From JAWLCQ01 sp041687095 (lineage in GTDB: Bacteria; Planctomycetota; Phycisphaerae; SM23-33): a stretch of 25,602 nucleotides of DNA. The stretch's first letter is position 1. Each line of letters begins with the position of its first letter. This document shows positions 13,746 through 20,118 of the stretch, in pieces. The stretch is from the NCBI GenBank assembly GCA_041687095.1, contig JAWLCQ010000056.1, forward strand, positions 1 to 25,602, in the 5' to 3' direction. Made by a program: the position numbers and the translations under genes. The notes beneath the pieces are model-generated. The model had not been told where the DNA came from. It worked only from the letters and a program-made list of their open reading frames with translations, and made no database searches.

Positions 13746-14100
13746 GCGGACGCGAAGGCGCAAGGGTGCAGAGGGAGAGGAGGCATGGGCGGATGAATGG
13801 GTTTGTTTTCGATGGCGAGGTCTCGGACCCGTGCTGGTGTGGGAAGGGCCCCCTCATCTGTCCCTCGACTTCGCTCGGGACATCTTCTCCCCGAGGGGAG
13901 AAGGGTTGGGGACGCTGGCGGGGCGGAGGGGCGGACGCGAAGGCGCAAGGGCGCAGAGGGAGAGGAGGCATGGGCGGATGAATGGGTTTGTTTTCGATGG
14001 CGAGGCCTCGGACCCGTGCCGGTGTGGGAGGGGCCCCCTCATCTGTCCCTCGACTTCGCTCGGGACATCTTCTCCCCGAGGGGAGAAGGGTTGGGGACGC
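13746..14100 (+). repeat. 185-bp tandem duplication (two copies)
   Basis: Copy 1 begins at 13746 and copy 2 at 13931; about 170 bp align with only a few substitutions. Each copy contains GGATGAATGGGTTTGTTTTC and the CTTCTCCCC/GGGGAGAAG hairpin. A partial earlier unit (gggtttgttttcga near 13718) suggests a third, eroded copy. Confidence 0.85.
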
Positions 14101-14135
14101 CGCCGGGGGCGTGCGGGAGTGGAGCGTCGCTGGGA

Positions 14136-14167
14136 CGTGGTTGCTGCGCTGCGCTCCGCTGGCCACG
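14136..14167 (-). repeat. Reverse-oriented copy of the CGTGG...CAACCACG repeat
   Basis: The reverse complement matches 12671-12702 at 27 of 32 bases and keeps the CGTGG/CCACG ends. It lies about 130 bp upstream of rubrerythrin. Confidence 0.55.
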
Positions 14168-14299
14168 GCAGCCGCCTGTGAATTGAGTGGAATGCGTATG
14201 AATCGAGGACGCATCGCACCGGGGCTTGATGCGACGGGAAGGATGCGTAGGATGGACGTGTAGCGGCGTCCGCGGGACGGGCGCCCCAAGGAGACCATC

Positions 14300-14836
14300 A
14301 TGGCCGAGTTGAAGGGCAGCCGGACCGAGCAGTGCCTGAAGGACGCCTTCGCGGGCGAGTCGCAGGCGCGGAACAAGTACACCTACTTCGCCTCCGTGGC
14401 GAAGAAGGAGGGCTACGAGCAGATCGCGGCGATGTTCCTCACGACCGCCGAGCAGGAGAAGGAGCACGCCAAGCTGCACCTGAAGCTGCTGGAGGGGATC
14501 GGGGACACCGCCGCCAACCTCCGCGAGGCGGCCGGGGGCGAGAACCACGAGTGGACGAGCATGTACCCGGGCATGGCGAAGACGGCCCGCGAGGAGGGGT
14601 TCGACGACATCGCCCGCCTGTTCGACGGGCTGGCGAAGATCGAGAAGGAGCACGAGCAGCGGTACCGCAAGCTGCTGGCGAACCTCGAGAGCGGCAAGGT
14701 GTTCGCGTCCGAGGGCAAGGTCAAGTGGGTGTGCCGCAACTGCGGGTTCGTCTACGAGGGCGCCAAGGCGTTGCAGGCGTGCCCGGTGTGCAAGCACCCG
14801 CAGGCATACTTCGAGATCGCGGCGGAGAACTACTGA
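14300..14836 (+). CDS. rbr: Rubrerythrin
   Basis: The protein has 178 residues from the ATG at 14300, with AAGGAG 6 nt upstream. Rubrerythrin is a cytoplasmic non-haem di-iron peroxidase that reduces hydrogen peroxide in anaerobes and microaerophiles. The N-terminal ferritin-like four-helix domain (1-135) shows the metal ligands in AFAGESQARNKY, AEQEKEHAKLH, and EEGFDDIARLFDGLAKIEKE then HEQRY. The C-terminal rubredoxin domain binds one iron through C145 and C148 (VCRNCG) and C161 and C164 (CPVCKH). Length and domain order are standard. It appears monocistronic, behind 1 kb of repeat DNA. An oxidative-stress regulator is not visible nearby. Confidence 0.96.
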   Translation: MAELKGSRTEQCLKDAFAGESQARNKYTYFASVAKKEGYEQIAAMFLTTAEQEKEHAKLHLKLLEGIGDTAANLREAAGGENHEWTSMYPGMAKTAREEGFDDIARLFDGLAKIEKEHEQRYRKLLANLESGKVFASEGKVKWVCRNCGFVYEGAKALQACPVCKHPQAYFEIAAENY

Positions 14837-15139
14837 GCGCGACGGCGCCCCCGTCCCTGTGTGGCGGGTCTCCTGCCCCGCGACATCCGGGAGTGGCGAG
14901 GGGGTCTTCTGCGTAAGCATCTCGCTGATGCCCCTCTCGCGACGTAGACCGCCGCGACGGACGCCAAATGGCAAGCCATGGGCAGGCGTGTCGCACAGAC
15001 GCGGCCGGGGCTTGCCCTTTGGCGTCTTCCGTTGCCCGCCGTCCGGTCATGATGTCCTGGGGCCAGCGGTCACCGTCCAGCCAGATGGCGTCCCAGAATG
15101 GCGTCCCGGGCGGGCGGTTCTCCTTCGCTGGCGGCGGGG
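14837..15139. other. Convergent intergenic region with hairpins
   Basis: This region separates the 3' ends of rubrerythrin (plus) and the histidine kinase (minus). The main structure is an 18-bp inverted repeat (14960-14977 with 15009-15026, one mismatch: GACGCCAAATGGCAAGCC against GGCTTGCCCTTTGGCGTC). A weaker GGCGAGGGG...CCCCTCTCGC pairing lies near 14894-14941. These could serve as bidirectional terminators. No gene is seen. Confidence 0.55.
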
Positions 15140-17941
15140 TCAGGCGGGGGAGGCGGCGAGGACGGTGTCGAGGAGGTCCTGGGTGGGCCCGCCCTTGGTG
15201 AGGTAGGCGACGGCGCCGGCGTCGTGCAGTTCGGAGGCGATCTTGGGGTCCTCGTGCATGGACAGGCCGATCACCTTCACCTCGGGCATCTGCTGGGTGA
15301 TGCGGCGGGTGGCGTCGACGCCGCTGAGGCGGGGCATGCTGACGTCCATGATCACCACGTCCGGGCGGAGGGCCAGGGCGAGGTCGATGGCCTCCTGGCC
15401 GTCGGCGGCCTCGCCGACAACGACGATCCCGGGCTCCTGCTCCAGGAGGGTGGCGAGGCCCTGGCGGAGGATGGCGTGGTCATCGGCGAGCAGGACGCGG
15501 ATGGTCTTGATGGTGGAGGGGGGCTCCTCGGGCGGCGCGGAGGGCCGAGCGGCCGGGGCGGCCTGGGGGGTGGCGGTGGGGAGCTTCGCCGCCGCCTGGG
15601 ACGGGGGGGGGACGACGAGCGTGACGGTGGCGCCCTGTCCCGGGGCGCTGTGGACGTCCAGGTGGCCGCCGAGGAGTTCGGCCCGCTCGCGGATGCTGAA
15701 GAGCCCGAACCGGCCGGCGAAATCCTCGCGGGCGTCGGGCGGTTCGGGCGCGAAGCCCTTCCCGGTGTCGCAGACGCGGACCCGCAGCTCCCCCCCCGGC
15801 GTGCAGTCCAGCGTGACGTGCGCTTCGGGCGCCTGGGCGTGCTTGACGACGTTGAAGAGCAGCTCGCGGACGGACTGGAACACGAACGCCCGCAGGTCCT
15901 CGTTGCGGGGGTCGGCGGTGGGGTCGGCGGTGACGTGGACGGTCAGGCCGTGCTTGCGGCGCATCTGTCCGGCGAGCCAGTCGAGGCTGGCGGGGAGTCC
16001 GAGTTCGTGAAGGACGGGGGGGCAGAGTTCGACGGCGAGGAGGCGGGAGGTGTCGACGGCCTCCTTGAGGATGTCGTTGACCTCGCGGGCGAGTTCGGCC
16101 AGGTCGTGGGGGGCGCGCGTCGGCAGGCCGCCGATGCGGACCTGGGCGGCGACGAGGAGTTGCTGGAGGTTCTCGTGGAGGATGTGGGCGATCCGCCGGC
16201 GTTCGCGGTCCTCGGCGCGGGTGAGCTGCAGGGCGAGGGCGCGGAGTTGGGCGGCGCGGCGGTGGAGTTCGGCGGTTCGGGCCAGCACCTGCCGTTCGAG
16301 CGATTCGTTGAGGGTCCGGAGCTGCAGTTCCCGCTCCTTGCGGACGAGGGCATTGGCGAAGATCTCGCCCACGAGGCGGAGGAGGGAGATCGACTGCTCG
16401 TCCCAGTCGTGATGGGCGCGGACGGCGTCGAACCCGATGAAGCCCAGGACGCGTCCGCCGCACTGCATCGGGACGCAGACCAGGGACTGGATGCCCTGCT
16501 GCAGGAACAGCTTCTGCGTGTCGGCGGCCTCGGGCGGGAGGTCCTCGACGCGGGGCACGTGCAGCACCTCGCCGCGGAGGTGGACCGCCATCGCCCACGC
16601 GAGGGCGTCGACGGGAAGGTCCCGGATGTCCTGGATGCCGGGGGGGATGCCCTCGGCGCACCACTCGTGGGTGCAGGTGACGCGGGTGTGGTCCTCGGAG
16701 AACTGGAAGACGTAGCAGCGGTCGGCGTGGGCGAAGGCGGCGGTGGCGCCCAGTGCCTCCCCGATGGCCGCACCGATCTGGGCGACCGGAAGGCCGATGA
16801 GCTTTCCCGAGAGCGCCGAGACCAGCCGCTCGAACTCCGACCGCCGCTGCAGCTCCCGCTCGCTGTGCTTGCGTTGCGAGATGTCGCGATCGATCCCGCG
16901 ATACCCAACCAAGGCGCCCTCCCCGGAGAGGATGGGCTCTGCGCTGGTCTCCAGGACGACCTCGTGGCCATCCCGGTGGAGGTTGACGTTCTCGATCGCG
17001 CACAGGCCCATCTCCGCCGCCGCGTGGGCGGTGAAGAGGTCCCGCATCCGCCGGGCCTCCTCGGGAGGCATGAGGTCGAAGGGCGTCTTCCCGAGCACCT
17101 CATGGGGCTCATACCCGAGCAAATCCCGGACCTTGGGGCTGACGTAGCTGTACCGCCCCTGCGCGTCGGTCTCCCAGATCCAGTCGCTGGCGTGCTCGAC
17201 GAGGGCCAGGAAGCGGTCGCGGGTCTGCTTGAGTTCCTGGTGGGTCCTTCGCAGATCGGTGAGCAGGGCGGCGTTGGCGAGGGCGATGGCCGCGAGCATG
17301 GCCAGGCCCTGCAGGATCTGCACGTCGCTTTCGTCGAACGGCCGGTGGTCGCGGGTGTTGTGGACCTCGAAGCAGCCCAGCAAATCCCCGTCGTCCGAGA
17401 GGATGGGGACGTCGACGAGGTTGTAGAAGCCCAGGGCTTGGCGGACTTCGGGGATGACGTGGGAGTCGTTGGCGGCGTCGTTGGTCAGGTAGGGTTGCCG
17501 GGTGGCCATGACATGCCCCGGCACTCCGCAGGAGGGCTCGAACACGTAGTCAATCGCCACGATCTGGTCGTCGGAGAGGTACTCGGTGAAGACCATCCGT
17601 CCGTCCGAGACGAGCCCGTATCCGGCGCCCGCCGCGTCGGTGAGCCGGACCGCCGCCTGCAGGAGTGTGCGCATGGTCTGCCGGATCCGGCGGCTGTCCC
17701 GACAGTCGGCGATGGTCTTGGCCAGGTCTTGACGCGGCGGGTCAGCGTCTGGGGCGCCAGGTCCCTGAGGCGAAGCCGTCGCCCCTGCGTCGGGGCCGCC
17801 CTTCCCCGGGGAACAGGCGTCAGCACCGGGATCGGAGACATCCTGCATGCATGCACTTCCTGCTTCGGTCCTCTGCTCCTGGACGCATAGATGTGAACCG
17901 CATCTGGAACTGCCCACGGGGGGCATCTTCTCTTGCATCAT
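15140..17941 (-). CDS. Hybrid sensor histidine kinase (GAF-PAS-GAF-HisKA_3-HATPase-REC)
   Basis: The protein has 933 residues from the ATG at 17941; ATG at 17848 (AGGAAG upstream, 902 aa) is an equally fair start. It has no membrane helix, so it is a soluble sensor. The order is GAF (~75-232), PAS (~240-365, SDWIWETDAQGRYSYVSPKV), second GAF (~375-525) and a coiled-coil linker. A HisKA_3 dimerisation helix follows with phospho-acceptor H589 (RRIAHILHENLQQL), then HATPase_c (VRELLFNVVKHA, CDTGKGF, GRFGLFSIRERAELLGG). After a Pro/Ala-rich linker comes a receiver with ADDH and phospho-acceptor D866 (VVIMDVSMPRLSG). This NarL/DegS-class kinase normally pairs with a NarL-type regulator. Here the NarL-like receiver is fused to it and the LuxR DNA-binding domain is absent. 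Output must go to another protein. Confidence 0.93.
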   Translation of the reverse strand: MMQEKMPPVGSSRCGSHLCVQEQRTEAGSACMQDVSDPGADACSPGKGGPDAGATASPQGPGAPDADPPRQDLAKTIADCRDSRRIRQTMRTLLQAAVRLTDAAGAGYGLVSDGRMVFTEYLSDDQIVAIDYVFEPSCGVPGHVMATRQPYLTNDAANDSHVIPEVRQALGFYNLVDVPILSDDGDLLGCFEVHNTRDHRPFDESDVQILQGLAMLAAIALANAALLTDLRRTHQELKQTRDRFLALVEHASDWIWETDAQGRYSYVSPKVRDLLGYEPHEVLGKTPFDLMPPEEARRMRDLFTAHAAAEMGLCAIENVNLHRDGHEVVLETSAEPILSGEGALVGYRGIDRDISQRKHSERELQRRSEFERLVSALSGKLIGLPVAQIGAAIGEALGATAAFAHADRCYVFQFSEDHTRVTCTHEWCAEGIPPGIQDIRDLPVDALAWAMAVHLRGEVLHVPRVEDLPPEAADTQKLFLQQGIQSLVCVPMQCGGRVLGFIGFDAVRAHHDWDEQSISLLRLVGEIFANALVRKERELQLRTLNESLERQVLARTAELHRRAAQLRALALQLTRAEDRERRRIAHILHENLQQLLVAAQVRIGGLPTRAPHDLAELAREVNDILKEAVDTSRLLAVELCPPVLHELGLPASLDWLAGQMRRKHGLTVHVTADPTADPRNEDLRAFVFQSVRELLFNVVKHAQAPEAHVTLDCTPGGELRVRVCDTGKGFAPEPPDAREDFAGRFGLFSIRERAELLGGHLDVHSAPGQGATVTLVVPPPSQAAAKLPTATPQAAPAARPSAPPEEPPSTIKTIRVLLADDHAILRQGLATLLEQEPGIVVVGEAADGQEAIDLALALRPDVVIMDVSMPRLSGVDATRRITQQMPEVKVIGLSMHEDPKIASELHDAGAVAYLTKGGPTQDLLDTVLAASPA

Positions 17942-18119
17942 AGCCTTGCGTCCCTAGGTTTGGCGACCCCGGAGTCAGGAAATGCGGGGCGGTCGTCAAG
18001 TCCCAACCGTGGGCGCGGCGCGAGATGCCGGGCGCCACGGCTGCGCTGTTTGCCGCCGTGCTCGCACGAGCGTGCGGCGGGAGATGCTGCATGGCTTTCG
18101 AGGGAAGAACGGGTAGGCT

Positions 18120-18656
18120 ATGGCTTCATGGATGGCCGGGGCCAGGGGACGATGGAGTCTCGGGCCGGTTCGCCGCCCCGTCCGGCCGCTCCAGACCGCA
18201 GGAGAGCAGTGGGTGCCCAAGATCACGAAGACGACGACGTCTCCGGCGGAGGGCCGCTCCGCGCTGGAGCCCCCGGGCGCGGTGCGCGCGATGTGGCGGG
18301 GGGCACGCATCCAGAAGGCGTTCTGGTGGATCATGGCGGGGGGGTGGGCGGCGCGGCGGCGGGAGGCGCGGCGGGCCTGGGGCGGGATGTTCGCCCTGAC
18401 GTCGCTGGCGATGCTGTTCGTCTCGCCCCTGGCGTGGACGCACTACTTCCTCTGGTGGGTGGGGGCGCTGGTGGTCCTGGCGCACCGCAGGCGGCTGCTG
18501 CTGGCGGTGGGGGCGGTGTCGATGGTGGGCCTGTTCTCCGTGCCCGCCCGCGGGCTGGGTGTACACATGTGGCTGTCCGTGGTCCTCTACGCGGCCGTCG
18601 TGTACGATCTGTGGCGGCGGCCGACGGGGTCCGCCCCGGCCCCGGCCGCCCGCTGA
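18120..18656 (+). pseudogene. C-terminal fragment of a GT87-like (DUF2029) membrane glycosyltransferase
   Basis: This 178-codon frame opens at the ATG at 18120, just after an in-frame TAG. Residues ~88-165 are hydrophobic and resemble the last helices of polyprenol-phosphate-sugar glycosyltransferases of the GT87 family: GMFALTSLAMLFVSPLAWTH, YFLWWVGALVVLAH, LLLAVGAVSMVGLFSV and MWLSVVLYAAVVYDLWRR. Full proteins are over 350 residues, and the catalytic N-terminal helices with the acidic loop are missing. The first ~85 codons are low-complexity and unrecognised. It is probably a decayed remnant, although a short membrane protein could still be made. The family call rests on the LLVSPLAWTHYFLW-type block. 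Confidence 0.5.
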
Positions 18657-18693
18657 CGCGCTGCACGCACTATGCTCCATAGGGCCCAGCGCG

Positions 18694-18699
18694 CATAAT
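18694..18699 (+). promoter_or_regulatory. -10 candidate for the RAM-domain gene
   Basis: CATAAT matches the -10 consensus at 5 of 6 positions and lies 26 bp before the start codon. No convincing -35 is present. A ~19-nt leader would include the AAAGGAG site. Confidence 0.35.
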
Positions 18700-18724
18700 G
18701 GCGCCCCAGGAAAGGAGCACACGC

Positions 18725-19000
18725 ATGGTTACCGCCTTCGTCCTCATCCGCGCCGAGCGCGACCGCATCGCCCCCGCGGCCCAGGAGATCCTCGCCCTCG
18801 ACGGGATCGCCGAGGTCTACAGCGTCGCCGGGGACTGGGACCTCGTCGCCGTCGCCCGCGTCAAGGAGAACGAGCAACTCGCCAAGCTCGTCACCGAGCA
18901 GCTCATCGCCGTGGCGGGCATTGCCAGCACCAACACGCTCATCGCGTTCCAGCAGTACTCGCGGTACGACCTGGAGCGGATGTTCGCCATCGGGGACTGA
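18725..19000 (+). CDS. Stand-alone Lrp/AsnC ligand-binding (RAM) domain protein
   Basis: The protein has 91 residues from the ATG at 18725 (AAAGGAG 7-8 nt upstream). The whole chain is an AsnC_trans_reg domain: VTAFVLIRAER, LDGIAEVYSVAGDWDLVAVA and VAGIASTNTLIAFQQYSRYDLE. The G-x-y-D of VAGDWDL and the GI-x-x-T-x-T of GIASTNTLIAF are the ligand-pocket positions in Lrp proteins. There is no helix-turn-helix. Such proteins form dimers or octamers and may bind amino acids, or modulate full-length Lrp proteins by mixed assembly. None is present in the window. The start is well supported; the biological role is open. Confidence 0.88.
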   Translation: MVTAFVLIRAERDRIAPAAQEILALDGIAEVYSVAGDWDLVAVARVKENEQLAKLVTEQLIAVAGIASTNTLIAFQQYSRYDLERMFAIGD

Positions 19001-19061
19001 TACGCATCCCAGCGAATTCTCATGCAGTGTCGGTGACCATCGCATCTCAGAGTTTTCGTGG

Positions 19062-19217
19062 CATGGGCGGCTCGCCCATGGGTCCCACGGGCATCCTGCC
19101 GGTGGCCTTCGCTGGAGAGGCCCCCATGGACTGGGGGTGGTTGGGCTCGTAGCGCGGCCCTTCTCGCCTCTCCGCAGGGGCGAGACGCCCCTGCGACACA
19201 CGGGCGAGACGCCCGTG
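19062..19217. repeat. Cluster of short perfect hairpins (GGGCGAGACGCCC type)
   Basis: There are three perfect stems with 3-nt loops. They are CATGGGCG/CGCCCATG (19062-19080), CGCAGGGGCG/CGCCCCTGCG (19173-19195) and CACGGGCG/CGCCCGTG (19199-19217). The last two share the GCGAGACGC core and are direct repeats of each other. Their dense packing suggests an interspersed REP-like family. Confidence 0.7.
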
Positions 19218-19280
19218 CCACGGAGATGCGATGGCCCTGTCCTGGCCGCCAATCATCGGGACTGCTCGCGGGTTCCGTGG

Positions 19281-19286
19281 TAGAAT
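19281..19286 (+). promoter_or_regulatory. -10 candidate for the VapBC-like operon
   Basis: TAGAAT (5 of 6) lies 38 bp before the antitoxin start. The -35 position 17 bp upstream reads GGGACT, a poor match. GTGGTAGAAT resembles the TGGTATA boxes before comM and lacZ. Confidence 0.38.
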
Positions 19287-19323
19287 GCGCCAAGAGGCGA
19301 TGCACGCCCTGCAGGTGCGAACC

Positions 19324-19560
19324 ATGAACGAGAAGAGCATCCACGTTGAAGCGATCGCCGAGGCGGACGGTGAAGTCCGCTTCGCCAACCTCCCCTGCCG
19401 CCGCGGCGACCGCGTGGCGGCGGAGATCAGAGTCCAGACGCCGTCCGACGCTGCCGAACGCCGCGCCGCCCGGCAACGTGTCCTCGATCTCATGCGGCGC
19501 TCACGATTCGTCTCTCGTGGCCCCTACCCCACTCGGGACGAACTGCATGAACGCTCTTGA
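19324..19560 (+). CDS. Putative VapB-like antitoxin
   Basis: The protein has 78 residues from the ATG at 19324, with CAGGTG 6-7 nt upstream. An in-frame ATG at 19300 is less likely. The N-terminal half (SIHVEAIAEADGEVRFANLP then CRRGDRVAAEIRV) has the strand pattern of an AbrB/MazE-like DNA-binding fold. The C-terminal part (AAERRAARQRVLDLMRRSRF) is a basic helix plus tail of the kind that wraps a PIN toxin. Identity is inferred mainly from position: its 3' end overlaps the PIN gene by 14 bp, the usual arrangement of antitoxin before toxin. The encoded protein would repress the operon with the toxin. Confidence 0.7.
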   Translation: MNEKSIHVEAIAEADGEVRFANLPCRRGDRVAAEIRVQTPSDAAERRAARQRVLDLMRRSRFVSRGPYPTRDELHERS

Positions 19561-19957
19561 TACCAACATACTCATCTACGGGTTCGACGGACGCGATCCG
19601 CAGAAACAGCACAAGGCGCAGGATCTGATGGCGACCTGCGATCCGATGGCGCTGCTCTGGCAGGTAGGCTGCGAGTTCCTCTCCGCATCCCGCAAGCTGG
19701 TCCCGCTGGGTTTCGATATGCAGGACGCGTGGGAGACCCTGGAGAAGCTCCGGCGCAGCGCCGTAGTGGTGCTGACCCCGGAGGAAGTTGTCTGGGATGC
19801 CGCACGCTCCCTCTGGCAACGCCATTCACTGCAGGTCTGGGATGCGCTGATCCTCGGAGCCTGCATTACCGGCGGCGTGACGAGGCTCTACTCCGAGGAC
19901 CTCGCGGGGCACTCGGGCATCGGGGGACTGGAGATCATCGACCCCTTCGCCCACTGA
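19547..19957 (+). CDS. vapC: PIN-domain toxin (VapC family)
   Basis: The protein has 136 residues from the ATG at 19547, overlapping the antitoxin by 14 bp. VapC toxins are Mg-dependent ribonucleases that cut tRNAs or rRNA when the antitoxin is degraded. The acidic PIN residues are visible: D5 (LDTNILIYGFD), E43 (QVGCEFLSA), D99 (QVWDALILGA) and D118 (LYSEDLAG). Length is typical. A longer frame beginning at 19346 is an artefact of the overlapping antitoxin sequence. No toxin-specific ribosome site is obvious, which fits translational coupling. Confidence 0.88.
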   Translation: MNALDTNILIYGFDGRDPQKQHKAQDLMATCDPMALLWQVGCEFLSASRKLVPLGFDMQDAWETLEKLRRSAVVVLTPEEVVWDAARSLWQRHSLQVWDALILGACITGGVTRLYSEDLAGHSGIGGLEIIDPFAH

Positions 19958-20062
19958 ACTCGGATGAGCGAAGGGCAAAGAGCCGCTCGCCGAATGCTGA
20001 CCGCTGATCGCTGAAAGCTCCCCTACAATCCCCCATTGCCCATTCATCCCGGGCGACGTCTA

Positions 20063-20071
20063 TGGTATAGA
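20063..20071 (+). promoter_or_regulatory. Extended -10 promoter candidate for lacZ
   Basis: TGGTATAGA (20063-20071) is an extended -10 with TTCATC (3 of 6) 17 bp upstream. A start near 20078 gives a ~40-nt leader containing AGAAGGAG. No operator dyad was recognised. Confidence 0.42.
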
Positions 20072-20118
20072 GATCGGCTCGTTCCGCATGCAGACGCCTT
20101 GACAGAAGGAGACCGACC

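Larger units (their letters stand above)
13286..14299. other. 1-kb noncoding, repeat-dense region before rubrerythrin
   Basis: No ORF here shows family motifs; the open frames on both strands are low-complexity and arise from repeats. The region holds a TTGGCGCCTTTGCGCC-type repeat (13365-13407), a CCTCTCCCC/GGGGAGAGG hairpin repeat (13617-13672), a 185-bp tandem duplication (13746-14100), and an inverted copy of the repeat found after the PEP-CTERM gene (14136-14167). Confidence 0.7.
19001..19323. other. Noncoding gap with a hairpin cluster before the VapBC-like pair
   Basis: Between the RAM-domain stop and the antitoxin start there is no credible gene. The gap contains the GGGGCGAGACGCCCC-type hairpins listed separately and a promoter candidate at 19281. 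Confidence 0.6.

Noticed and set aside
13746..14100. CRISPR array
   Set aside because: Only two long copies without short repeat-spacer alternation, and no cas genes.
12877..14382. Long minus-strand open frames over the repeat block
   Set aside because: They run through tandem repeats, hairpins and the start of rubrerythrin, and their translations repeat themselves with the DNA repeats.
15098..17890. 930-codon open frame on the plus strand
   Set aside because: It is antisense to the histidine kinase, whose domains are unmistakable. The antisense frame is Gly/Asp/Val-rich and is a GC-bias shadow.
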